DNA from: Desulfobacter sp.
GTDB taxonomy: Bacteria > Desulfobacterota > Desulfobacteria > Desulfobacterales > Desulfobacteraceae
Assembly: GCA_028768545.1 (NCBI GenBank)
Contig: CP054838.1
Location: 3,335,001-3,399,000 of the forward strand
Length of the DNA: 64,000 nt
Direction of reading: 5' to 3'
Shown here: positions 45,413 through 54,046 of the stretch, in pieces
How the letters are laid out: the number at the start of each line of letters is the position of its first letter
Position numbering within the stretch: the first letter of the stretch is position 1
Translations under genes and position numbers: made by a program
Notes under the pieces: model-generated
Databases searched by the model: none
What the model was told of the DNA's origin: nothing
What the model saw: the letters and a program-made list of their open reading frames with translations, nothing else

Positions 45413-46046
45413 CTGACCTGCCTTTTTTTTTGTTTTCGTCTATCAGGGCCAGGGTCATGGTTCCCACCATCTCGCCAATCCGTTTCATATGAGAGATACG
45501 CTCTTTTTCACTGCGGCCCGGATAATTTCTAAAGGCAATAAGGATGCCTGAAAGACAGGCAAAGAGGGTATGGGCCAAGATGCGAGACCGCTCTTTGCTG
45601 CCCAGGGCCTTGAACACCTTTTCAAATACGTCCATAAGCCGTCTTCCGATTTCATTGAGCTGCTCCACCGCCCCCATGTCTTTGTTGCCGTGGAGGGCAA
45701 AATGGGTGATCATCCGCCATTGGGCAATATGGGCAATATAATACTCAAGAAAATAATCAATGCTGGCACCCAGAGGATCGTCAGGCCGATGGTCTATCTG
45801 ATCTTGAAGATCGCTTATAAATTCGCAGGCATCCATGTAGGCAATCCTGGCATAGAGTTCTTCCTGGGAATTGAAATAGGTATAAATGGAAGACTTTGCA
45901 ATGCCTGCGGTTCTGGCAATTTCGGCCATACTTGCCTTGTCATAGGTTGTCTGGCCGAAAACCTCCCGGGCCGCGTCAACAATGATCTGCTGCCTCATCT
46001 TCCGTTCCTGAATCTTAAGACGGCTTAATGTATCTTTTTTCTCCAT
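45402..46046 (-). CDS. TetR-family transcriptional regulator
   Basis: About 214 residues from the ATG at 46046, which has AAAGGA upstream; an ATG at 46073 has none. N-terminal TetR HTH: RQQIIVDAAREVFGQTTYDK and AEIARTAGIAKSSIYTYF. The C-terminal half is a ligand-binding helical domain. Divergent from the dehydratase operon across about 160 bases that contain a palindrome inside a strong promoter, so it is the likely repressor of that operon and perhaps of itself. In such operons the ligand is usually an acyl-CoA (inference). Confidence 0.9.
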   Translation of the reverse strand: MEKKDTLSRLKIQERKMRQQIIVDAAREVFGQTTYDKASMAEIARTAGIAKSSIYTYFNSQEELYARIAYMDACEFISDLQDQIDHRPDDPLGASIDYFLEYYIAHIAQWRMITHFALHGNKDMGAVEQLNEIGRRLMDVFEKVFKALGSKERSRILAHTLFACLSGILIAFRNYPGRSEKERISHMKRIGEMVGTMTLALIDENKKKGRSDEA

Positions 46047-46120
46047 GGGGTCCTTTGAGGGTAGGGTTGTCATTTCAAGTATTTACACTACCACAATCAG
46101 GACAAAATCACAAGTGATGG

Positions 46121-46149
46121 TTGACACGCCGACCGTCGTTCGGTATAGA
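46121..46149 (+). promoter_or_regulatory. Consensus promoter with operator in its spacer
   Basis: TTGACA (46121-46126), 17-base spacer, TATAGA (46144-46149): a perfect -35 and near-perfect -10. The spacer contains the 15-base near-palindrome CCGACCGTCGTTCGG (46129-46143). A TetR repressor bound there would block polymerase directly. The start codon of the operon is 54 bases further on, with a strong AAAAGGAGA. Confidence 0.8.
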
Positions 46150-46203
46150 AACCAGTAGACAGTAATTCGTTTAGCGTTTGATTACATTGTAAAAGGAGAT
46201 AAA

Positions 46204-47931
46204 ATGCAGACCCAGCGCCCATGGCTTGAGCATTACGCCGATGTTCCCCATTCAATAGACTATCCCAAGATCACCATGTATGAATCTGTCATAAACTCTG
46301 TCAACCGGGTCCCGGATAAAATTGCCTGGGATTTCATGGGCACCCAATGCACATACCAAAAATTTTCCGACCATATTGACAAATGCGCAGATGCCCTAGC
46401 CGGACTGGGTCTAAAAAAAGGGGACACCATCACCATTTCCATGCCCACCTCCCCCCAGGGCATTATCTGTTTTTATGCTGCCAACAAAATAGGGGCTGTG
46501 GCCTCCATGATCCACCCCTTGTCCACGGAGACAGAAATCCGATTTTACCTGAACCTCTCCAATTCAACCATGGCCCTGACCCTGGATGCCTTTTACCATA
46601 AATTTAGGGCCGCCATGGATCAAACGGCCTGCAAACGACTCATCCTCGCCAAAATAGGAGACTTTTTATCCCCGGTAAAACAATTTGGATTCTGGCTGAC
46701 CAAGGGGCGTAAAATACCAAAGGTGCCTGAAGACAAAACCACCTTTTTCTGGGCAGATATCATGGCCGCATCCTGGCAATCCCAGCCCAAGGCAGATATG
46801 GACTCTGACGATACTGCTGTTATCCTCTATTCAGGCGGAACCACGGGCAAGCCCAAGGGAATCTTGCTGTCCAATATGAACTTTATTAGTGAGGGCATGA
46901 TGGTGGCAGCCTGGGGCCAGCTGGACGAAAGCGACTCCATTTTGGCCATCCTGCCCATATTTCATGGATTCGGCCTGGGGGTATGTATCAATGCCGCCTT
47001 TATGGGCGGAGGCAAAAGCATCCTTGTCCCCCAGTTCACCCCGGAAACCGTGGCCGGCCTCATCAAGGACAAAAAAACCTCCTTTATCATCGGTGTGCCC
47101 ACCCTTTATGCGGCATTGTGCAAAAATAAAAAATTTAAAAATGCCGGACTGTCCTGTCTTAAGGCCGCATTTTGCGGGGCCGACACCCTGCCTGAAACCG
47201 TAAAAAATGAGTTTGAAGCCATTGTCAAGGCCAGGGGCGGTAATGTCAGGCTTCTGGAAGGATACGGACTGACAGACGCGGTCACTGCGGTCATGGCCAT
47301 GCCCATGGACAGTTACCGTCAAAAAAGTATTGGGGTGCCATTTCCGGATATGAACGCCAAAATTGTAAGGCCGGGAACCATAGAGACCGCAGACCTGGAA
47401 GAAGACGGGGAAATCTGTTTGTCAGGCCCTGCTGTGATGAAAGGATATCTTGACCAGGAAAAGAAGACAAATAAAACCTTAAGAATCCACAAGGATTCAA
47501 AAACCTGGCTGCACACCGGAGATATCGCCCATCAGGACAAACAGGGATTTTTCTATTTTAAGCTGCGGCAAAAAAGGATGATCAAATCTTCAGGTATGAA
47601 CGTCTATTCGGCCCAGGTGGAAGACCTGCTTTACCAGCACCCCAAGGTTAAAGAGGCCTGTGTCATCGGGGTGCCGGACCCGGACCAGGTTGAACGGGTA
47701 AAAGCGTTTGTGGTAAAGGCCGATAAAGTTGAACAGGCAGATGCTAGCCTTGAAAAAGAACTTATTGACCATTGCCGGCAACAACTTATAAAGTGGAGCT
47801 GTCCCAGAACCATTGAATTCAGACCAGAGCTACCCACCACCCTGGTAGGCAAGGTGGCCTATAAAGTACTTGAAGATCAGGAAAAAGAACAAATCACCGA
47901 AAACGGCAGATCTACAGGAGATCATTCATGA
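46204..47931 (+). CDS. AMP-dependent acyl-CoA ligase of the dehydratase operon
   Basis: 575 residues. Motifs: ILYSGGTTGKPKGILLSN (P-loop), GYGLTDAVTAVMAM (A5), LHTGDIAHQDKQGFFYF (A7), KRMIKSSGMNVYSAQVEDLL (A8), and TTLVGKVAYKVL with the catalytic Lys. It converts a carboxylic acid to its CoA thioester with ATP. First gene of a five-gene operon, overlapping the next gene by four bases (ATGA at 47928). Substrate is not predictable; the neighbours imply a 2- or 3-hydroxy/oxo acid or an aromatic acid. Confidence 0.92.
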   Translation: MQTQRPWLEHYADVPHSIDYPKITMYESVINSVNRVPDKIAWDFMGTQCTYQKFSDHIDKCADALAGLGLKKGDTITISMPTSPQGIICFYAANKIGAVASMIHPLSTETEIRFYLNLSNSTMALTLDAFYHKFRAAMDQTACKRLILAKIGDFLSPVKQFGFWLTKGRKIPKVPEDKTTFFWADIMAASWQSQPKADMDSDDTAVILYSGGTTGKPKGILLSNMNFISEGMMVAAWGQLDESDSILAILPIFHGFGLGVCINAAFMGGGKSILVPQFTPETVAGLIKDKKTSFIIGVPTLYAALCKNKKFKNAGLSCLKAAFCGADTLPETVKNEFEAIVKARGGNVRLLEGYGLTDAVTAVMAMPMDSYRQKSIGVPFPDMNAKIVRPGTIETADLEEDGEICLSGPAVMKGYLDQEKKTNKTLRIHKDSKTWLHTGDIAHQDKQGFFYFKLRQKRMIKSSGMNVYSAQVEDLLYQHPKVKEACVIGVPDPDQVERVKAFVVKADKVEQADASLEKELIDHCRQQLIKWSCPRTIEFRPELPTTLVGKVAYKVLEDQEKEQITENGRSTGDHS

Positions 47932-49043
47932 TAGAGGAACTCACCCCGTTTTACACAACAATAAAAGATCCTGAACAAACAGCCCAGTCCATTAAAACAA
48001 AGGGCAAAAAAATCCTGGGCTATCTGTGCTCCTATGCACCGGAAGAATTAATTTTTGCAGCCGGCTGCCACCCCATGCGGCTGTTTTCCCGAAAAACGGA
48101 GATCAGCCTGGCGGAAAATCATCTCCAGGCCTATTGCTGCTCCCTGGTCAGGGGAATTCTGGAGCAAGGCCTTTCAGGCGATCTTAACTACCTGGACGGA
48201 ACCGTATTCCCCCATACCTGTGATTCCATCCAGCGGTTGTCAGACATCTGGCGGCTGAACATGGACCAGGCTTTTTTCGCCGATGTGATCATGCCGGCCA
48301 AACTGACCACCGCCTCGGCCAGAGATTATATGAAAACCGTTCTCAACAAATTTAAAACCGATCTTGAATCCTATATCGGCCACCCCATAACCGAAGATGA
48401 TCTGGCCGAATCCATTGCCCTGTTCAACAGAATCCGGACCCGCCTTGACCAAATTTACACCCTGAAAGCAGAACATCCGGCCGTCATTTCAGGCAAAGAC
48501 CTGTTCTGTGTCATCAAAGCGGCCATGATCATGGACAGAAACCTTCTGGATACCTGCCTTAAAGATCTTTTATCGGCATTAAAAAATTTGCCACAAAAGC
48601 CTGGTGATCCAACGCGGTTAATCCTTTCAGGCTCTGTCTGTGACATGCCCGACCTTTACACCCTTGTGGAGGATGCAGGCGGTGCTGTGGTGGGAGATGA
48701 TCTTTGCTCGGGCCAGCGGTGGTTTCAAGGTCTTATCCCCCAGGATCTCCCGCCCATGGACGGGCTGACCGCCCGGTATACGGACCGGGTGGTCTGCCCT
48801 GCAAAGCACAGCGGCAATTTTGCCAGGGCCAAGGCCCTGATTGATCTGGTCAAGGCAAAAAAGGCCCAGGGCGTTGTGTTTACCCTGCTCAAGTTCTGTG
48901 ACCCCCATGCCTTTGACTTTCCCTATCTCAAAGAATGCCTGGACAAGGAAGGCATCCCTTCCCTTCACCTGGAAATGGATGATCAGCAGACCAACTCAGG
49001 CCAGATGACCACCCGTGTGGAAACCTTTATTCAGATGATCTAA
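47928..49043 (+). CDS. 2-hydroxyacyl-CoA dehydratase / benzoyl-CoA reductase subunit, HgdB/BcrC type
   Basis: 371 residues. Family landmarks: KKILGYLCSYAPEELIFAAG at the start, FPHTCDSIQRL, SGSVCDMPDLYTLVEDAGG, and KFCDPHAFDFPYLKECL followed by GIPSLHLEMDDQ and GQMTTRVETF. The Cys residues in these segments are candidates for the [4Fe-4S] ligands. HgdB/BcrC subunits form, with a second subunit, a heterodimer that takes one electron from an ATP-driven activator to make a ketyl radical anion. ATGA overlap with the ligase gene. Confidence 0.9.
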   Translation: MIEELTPFYTTIKDPEQTAQSIKTKGKKILGYLCSYAPEELIFAAGCHPMRLFSRKTEISLAENHLQAYCCSLVRGILEQGLSGDLNYLDGTVFPHTCDSIQRLSDIWRLNMDQAFFADVIMPAKLTTASARDYMKTVLNKFKTDLESYIGHPITEDDLAESIALFNRIRTRLDQIYTLKAEHPAVISGKDLFCVIKAAMIMDRNLLDTCLKDLLSALKNLPQKPGDPTRLILSGSVCDMPDLYTLVEDAGGAVVGDDLCSGQRWFQGLIPQDLPPMDGLTARYTDRVVCPAKHSGNFARAKALIDLVKAKKAQGVVFTLLKFCDPHAFDFPYLKECLDKEGIPSLHLEMDDQQTNSGQMTTRVETFIQMI

Positions 49044-49078
49044 TTGAACCAAAGATTAAATCGGTATGAGGAGCCCTT

Positions 49079-50323
49079 ATGAACGACAAAGCAACACCCA
49101 AAGATCCTGAAAAAGAAAAACGGAAAATTAAATCCGCCAAAAAAATGCGGGATATCATGACCACCTATTATATGGACGCATTGACCGCCCGGGAAAACAA
49201 CAAGACCGTGGCCTGGATCACCTCGGGAGGCCCGGTTGAACCGTTGATTGCCATGGACATTATTCCGGTTTACCCTGAAAACCACGGGGCCATGATCGGG
49301 GCCTCTAAAATGGGGGAAGATCTTTGTATCAAAGCCGAAGACATGGGTTATTCCAGTGACCTATGCTCCTATGCCAGGGCCGATATTTCCTGCGCTGTGG
49401 TCAATGGCGGCCCTCTGGGCGGGCTTCCCAAACCAGACATGCTCATCTGCTGCAACAATATCTGCGGCACTGTACTCAAATGGTATGAAATCCAGGCCAG
49501 ACACTTTAATGTCCCCTTGTTCATCCTGGACACCCCGGTCTGTCACTCAGGATACACAAAAGAGATTGCAGCCTATGTCCAGAATCAGATAAAAGAATAT
49601 GTGATTTTTTTAGAAACCGCCACCGGTAAACCGTTTGACTATGACAGAATCAAAACGGTGGGCGCCCTTGCCCTGGAAGGCCAGAAGCTTTGGCAAAAGG
49701 TGCTGAAGACCACCGCCCAAAGGCCCTCCCCCATGTCTGCCTTTGATGCCTTCTTCTTTCTGGCCCTGATTGTGACCCTCAGGGGAACCCAGACGGCTGT
49801 GGATTTTTATACCCAACTGCTCAAAGAAATGGAAGAACGGGTGGAACAGGGCATTTCCATTGTGCCAGAAGAACAGCACCGGCTGCTTTGGGACAATCTG
49901 CCGGTATGGTATAATCTAAAATGGCTCTCCCAAAAATTTTCAGACCACAATGCCTGTCCGGTGGCTGACACTTACACCTCGGCCTGGTGTTCGGCCATCC
50001 AGTACATAGATGCAAATGATTTTCTAGGATCCATGGCCGAGGCCTACACCCGGATATATCTCAATATCGGGGTGGACCAGATGGCAGACCAGGTTCTTGG
50101 GATGATCCAATTTTACGGGGTGGACGGATTTGTCATGCATTCCAACCGCTCCTGCAAACCCTATTCCTTCGGACAGATGGATATCATGAATATTGTCCGG
50201 GAAAAAACAGGAATCCCCGTACTCATGCTGGAAGCGGATATGGTGGATCCCAGAAATTTTTCCCTTTCCCAGGCAGATACCCGGATTGATGCATTCATGG
50301 AAATCATAAAACAAAAAAGGTGA
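49079..50323 (+). CDS. 2-hydroxyacyl-CoA dehydratase / benzoyl-CoA reductase subunit, HgdA/BcrB type
   Basis: 414 residues. Contains TVAWITSGGPVEPLIAMDII, DLCSYARADISCAV, ADMLICCNNICGTVLKWYE-like segment (about residues 120-140), and MHSNRSCKPYSFGQMD near the C-terminus, the pattern of the larger HgdA/BcrB subunits with a conserved Arg-Ser-Cys-Lys. Starts 35 bases after the previous gene with a GAGGAG site. Partner of the 371-residue subunit. Confidence 0.9.
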   Translation: MNDKATPKDPEKEKRKIKSAKKMRDIMTTYYMDALTARENNKTVAWITSGGPVEPLIAMDIIPVYPENHGAMIGASKMGEDLCIKAEDMGYSSDLCSYARADISCAVVNGGPLGGLPKPDMLICCNNICGTVLKWYEIQARHFNVPLFILDTPVCHSGYTKEIAAYVQNQIKEYVIFLETATGKPFDYDRIKTVGALALEGQKLWQKVLKTTAQRPSPMSAFDAFFFLALIVTLRGTQTAVDFYTQLLKEMEERVEQGISIVPEEQHRLLWDNLPVWYNLKWLSQKFSDHNACPVADTYTSAWCSAIQYIDANDFLGSMAEAYTRIYLNIGVDQMADQVLGMIQFYGVDGFVMHSNRSCKPYSFGQMDIMNIVREKTGIPVLMLEADMVDPRNFSLSQADTRIDAFMEIIKQKR

Positions 50324-50329
50324 AACCCA

Positions 50330-51085
50330 ATGCAATTTGATCTTAAAAACAAAACAGCCCTGGTCACCGGCGGCAGCAGGGGGCTGGGTCTTGAAATTGC
50401 CCGAGCGCTTTTGGAACAAGGGGCAACGGTATTTATCTGCAGCAGAAAACAGGCCAACCTGGACCAGGCAGCAGAGGCACTGGGTCATCCTGAACAATTT
50501 TTCACCATCCAGGCCCACATCGGCAAACCCCAGGAGGTGGACCAGATGTTTGAGACAATTGACACCCAGGCCGGCTGCCTGGATATTTTGATCAACAATG
50601 TGGGCATGAACCTGATCACCCCGGGAGTGGCAAATCTGGATCCAGGCCTTTGGCAGAAAATCATGGAAACCAACCTGACCGGCACCTTTCTGGTCAGCCG
50701 CAGGGCCGCAGCCATGATGCGGACCAAAAACTCAGGCAAAATCGTATCCATCTCCTCCATTGCAGGCAGAAAAGCCACCCCGGGCATGGGCATATACGGT
50801 ATTGCCAAGGCAGGCATCGAAATGCTGACCAAAGTATTGGCCGCAGAACTTGCCATGTTCAATATCCAGGTCAATGCCCTGGCCCCGGCCATGGTCAAAA
50901 CAAAATTTTCAGAACCGTTCTGGTCAAACGAGGAACTGCTGGCCCATGTGACTTCAACCATCCCCATGGGCAGGATTGCAGACCCCAAAGACCTGGTGAA
51001 TCCGGTACTCTTTCTGGCCTCAGAGGGCACTTGCTTTATCACCGGGCAAACCCTGGTGGCAGACGGGGGGGCAACCATCATATGA
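50330..51085 (+). CDS. Short-chain dehydrogenase/reductase (SDR)
   Basis: 251 residues. Classical SDR motifs: VTGGSRGLGLEIARALL (cofactor binding), ILINNVGMN, ISSIAGRKA with the catalytic Ser, and IYGIAKAGIEML with Tyr and Lys (YxxxK). The C-terminal INPVLFLASEGTCFITGQ-like end is typical of FabG-like enzymes. It would interconvert a hydroxy and an oxo group on the operon's substrate, the step next to dehydration. Four-base overlap with the activator gene (51082-51085). Confidence 0.92.
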   Translation: MQFDLKNKTALVTGGSRGLGLEIARALLEQGATVFICSRKQANLDQAAEALGHPEQFFTIQAHIGKPQEVDQMFETIDTQAGCLDILINNVGMNLITPGVANLDPGLWQKIMETNLTGTFLVSRRAAAMMRTKNSGKIVSISSIAGRKATPGMGIYGIAKAGIEMLTKVLAAELAMFNIQVNALAPAMVKTKFSEPFWSNEELLAHVTSTIPMGRIADPKDLVNPVLFLASEGTCFITGQTLVADGGATII

Positions 51086-51876
51086 TATTTGCAGGCATTG
51101 ATATCGGGTCCATCACAGCCAAGGCGGCCCTGTTAAAGCAAAATTCAGAAAATAAATCCCTCACTCTCATGGGCACCTGTGTGATTCCCACAGGCTATAA
51201 CCCGGTCATTGCCGGAGAAAAGGTCTTTTCCGGCCTGCTCAAAAAGACCCAAACCAGCCAGGCAGATGTCAGATCAATCGTATCCACGGGGTATGGCAGG
51301 CATTCTGTTGATTTTGCCAACAAGGCCATGACGGAAATCATCTGCCATGGGGCCGGGGTCTATTTTTCCCATCCAAAGGCCAGAGGAATTATTGATGTGG
51401 GGGGACAGGACTCCAAAGCCATTGCCCTGAGCACCTCAGGCCAGGTGGAAAACTTTGCCATGAATGACAAATGCGCTGCCGGTACAGGCCGTTTTTTAGA
51501 GGTGATGGCCAATGCCCTGGAACTCAAACTTGACGAACTCGGCCCTTTAGGGCTGACATCACAAACCCCTGCAAAAATTTCTTCCATCTGCACGGTATTT
51601 GCCGAATCAGAGGTTATTTCCATGATTGCGGCAAGGGAAAAAAGGAAAAATATCATTGCAGGCATCCATGATGCCGCAGCCGCAAGAGTTGCAGGCTTGG
51701 CCAACAAAATAAAAATCCAGGCCCCTGTGATCATGACCGGGGGGGTGGCCAAAAATATCGGGCTTGTCAAAGCGCTTGAAAACCGCTTGGGCCTTGATAT
51801 TATCGTGGCAGCACATGCCCAGGAAAACGGGGCCATTGGTGCAGCGGTACTTGCCGCCGAAAAAAATAAAAATTAA
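51082..51876 (+). CDS. ATPase activator of the radical dehydratase (HgdC/BadF/BcrD family)
   Basis: 264 residues from the ATG at 51082; a longer frame upstream is only antisense-free read-through of the SDR gene. ASKHA-fold ATPase: FAGIDIGSITAKAALL (phosphate 1), IIDVGGQDSKAI (phosphate 2), and MTGGVAKNIGL (adenosine). The two Cys that bridge a [4Fe-4S] cluster between monomers are present in MNDKCAAGTGRFLEVMA and ISSICTVFAESE. Homodimers use ATP to push an electron to very low potential and inject it into the dehydratase. Only one activator gene is present, unlike class I benzoyl-CoA reductases, which have two. Confidence 0.93.
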   Translation: MIFAGIDIGSITAKAALLKQNSENKSLTLMGTCVIPTGYNPVIAGEKVFSGLLKKTQTSQADVRSIVSTGYGRHSVDFANKAMTEIICHGAGVYFSHPKARGIIDVGGQDSKAIALSTSGQVENFAMNDKCAAGTGRFLEVMANALELKLDELGPLGLTSQTPAKISSICTVFAESEVISMIAAREKRKNIIAGIHDAAAARVAGLANKIKIQAPVIMTGGVAKNIGLVKALENRLGLDIIVAAHAQENGAIGAAVLAAEKNKN

Positions 51877-51982
51877 ATAAATGGCTCAAAAATTGACAAA
51901 AACCCTTTCTTGTGTCTTGAATTCATTATCATCGTACAGATGATCGCCCATAGGAGAACAATTTAAGATATTGGGGATAAAA

Positions 51983-53071
51983 ATGAAAGACAGGTTAACC
52001 CTTCCACCGGAATCAGACATTAAAAAGGTATTAAGGCTTGATCAAAAAAAGCTGCCCAGCTTTCCACAGGTCGCAACCAAGCTGCTCGAAGCCTCTAAAG
52101 ATGAGACAATTTCCTTAGAATCGGTTTCAAAAATCCTTGAAACCGATCCGGGCATTTCTGCCAGGGTTCTGGAAATTGTCAACTCGGCCATGTACGGCCT
52201 TGCCAGGAAAATCACCACCCTTTCCGAAGCTGTGGTGCTCTTGGGCCTGGATGAAATTAAAAAACTGGCCCTGGGGATGACCATCTTTGAAAACATGTTC
52301 AAAAAAGACCAGGCCGGCCGGTTTGACCGTCTTTTGTTCTGGCGCCACAGCCTTGCCGTTGCCGTTCTGAGTATGGAAATTGCCAATGAAATCGGGTATG
52401 ATGATCCGGAAGAAGCCTACATTGCAGGGCTTCTCCATGATGTGGGCAAAATTTTTCTCGATATCCAGGGCAAAGAAAATTACGGGCAGTTCATTCAGGA
52501 TCTCTCAGTTACCACCGACCTTGTGATTGAAAAAGAGAGAAGCACCATCGGCCTTGGCCACGATGATGTGGGCGCCTACTTCTGCCTTGAGTGGAAACTT
52601 CCTGAAAAATTAATCCTGGCCGTAAAATACCACCACCAGCCCTTTGATCACCTGGATCTGTCCCAGGATGAAAAAGCATTGATCTCCATTGTGGCCATGG
52701 CCAATTTTCTCTGCTGGACCCAGGGCATCGGATCCTTTGATTTCATCCGCCCCCCCATCCTTGCCCCGGAAATTGAACAGATTATTGACCCGGACCAGGT
52801 GGACATCATCAAATGCATCCTTGAAATGAACAAAGAAGTGGAAAAGATTTCAGCCTTTTACCAGTTTGCATTCCCCTCTGTAAGCCAGCTTCAGGAAAAC
52901 CTGCTCTGGGCCAACCTGAAACTTTCCAAGGCAAACACAAGGTACTATTACCAGGAAGACCCCCTGGCTGCCATCCAGGAAAGCCCGTCCACAGGGTCAT
53001 CGCATGTAACTTTTATTAAGATTCGTCCTTACCCGGCTGGAATAGGTGAGGGGGATTCCGTTAAATCTTAA
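51983..53071 (+). CDS. HDOD-domain signalling protein
   Basis: About 362 residues from the ATG at 51983 behind GGGGATAAA. The HDOD domain spans about 15-210: LPSFPQVATKLLEASKDE, ILETDPGISARVLEIVNSA, ARKITTLSEAVVLLGLDEIK, and a retained HD-like AGLLHDVGKIFLDI. C-terminal part has a helical region of unknown role. HDOD proteins act in bacterial signalling and motility or stress control, usually through protein contacts. A perfect hairpin at 53067-53093 overlaps its stop codon. Confidence 0.88.
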   Translation: MKDRLTLPPESDIKKVLRLDQKKLPSFPQVATKLLEASKDETISLESVSKILETDPGISARVLEIVNSAMYGLARKITTLSEAVVLLGLDEIKKLALGMTIFENMFKKDQAGRFDRLLFWRHSLAVAVLSMEIANEIGYDDPEEAYIAGLLHDVGKIFLDIQGKENYGQFIQDLSVTTDLVIEKERSTIGLGHDDVGAYFCLEWKLPEKLILAVKYHHQPFDHLDLSQDEKALISIVAMANFLCWTQGIGSFDFIRPPILAPEIEQIIDPDQVDIIKCILEMNKEVEKISAFYQFAFPSVSQLQENLLWANLKLSKANTRYYYQEDPLAAIQESPSTGSSHVTFIKIRPYPAGIGEGDSVKS

Positions 53072-53093
53072 GCGGTCGTCCTGACCGCTTAAG
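53067..53093 (+). terminator. Hairpin overlapping the HDOD gene stop
   Basis: Perfect 11-bp stem CTTAAGCGGTC / GACCGCTTAAG with a five-base loop, starting within the last codons. No T-run follows, so it may be a weak terminator or an mRNA-stability element. Confidence 0.5.
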
Positions 53094-54046
53094 AAGCGGA
53101 AATGATCGGACCTATGCCGTCCTGGCGGGCCGCTCATTTACGCCACTCCACCCCCTTCACCCTATCCCAGCCTGGCTCTCCTGGCTTGTTATAGTATATG
53201 AGCATCGAACAAAATTTTCCTAGACATCGCTGCACAGATACGATATATATGGCAATAAACACAAGGAGTTGCCAATGAACGAAAAAAAATCTCTTGAAAC
53301 TTTTTTTGACAATATTCAGGACCCCAGACACCACAATAAGCTTCATAATTTAATTGATGTCGTCATCATCGCAATTTGTGCGGTAGTTGCTGGCGCAGAC
53401 ACTTATGAGCAAATTGAAAACTTTGGCAAAAAGAGAAAAAGGTGGTTGTCAAAATTTCTAAGCCTTCCCCATGGGATACCCTCCCATGACACCTTTGGCA
53501 GAATTTTTGAAAGGATGAACCCGAATGAATTTCAGAGCAGTTTTATGCACTGGGTTCAGTCGGTTGCAAAGATGACCAAAGGTCAAGTCATTGCAATCGA
53601 CGGCAAAACTCTAAGGCGTTCACACGATACCTCCAATGATAAGAAAGCCATTCATATGATCAGTGCGTGGGCTTCGTCTAATAAAATGGTTTTAGGGCAA
53701 TTAAAAACCGAAGAAAAATCAAATGAAATTACGGCCATTCCAAATCTTTTAAAACTTTTAGATATCTCGGGCTGCATTATAACCATTGATGCCATGGGCA
53801 CTCAAAAGAAAATCGCTGAAACCATAATAAACAAAGGGTGTGACTATGTCCTTGCCCTGAAAGAAAATCATAAAACCTTGCATGATGAAGCGGTACTTTT
53901 TTCAATAAAATGGAAGAAATGAAAAATCAGGGGTACCAGTTTAATGAACAGACCAGTGTTGACGGAGGGCACGGTCGAGTCGAAACGCGCAGGGCTGTGA
54001 TAACCTCTGATATTGATTGGTTTGAAGATAAAAAAAGTTGAAGGTT

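Noticed and set aside
50650..51081. N-terminal extension of the dehydratase activator frame
   Set aside because: It only reads through the SDR gene in another frame; the ASKHA motif begins just after the ATG at 51082.
47928..51876. Class I benzoyl-CoA reductase
   Set aside because: Only one ATPase subunit is present and an SDR is in the operon, which fits a dehydratase-type enzyme better; not excluded.
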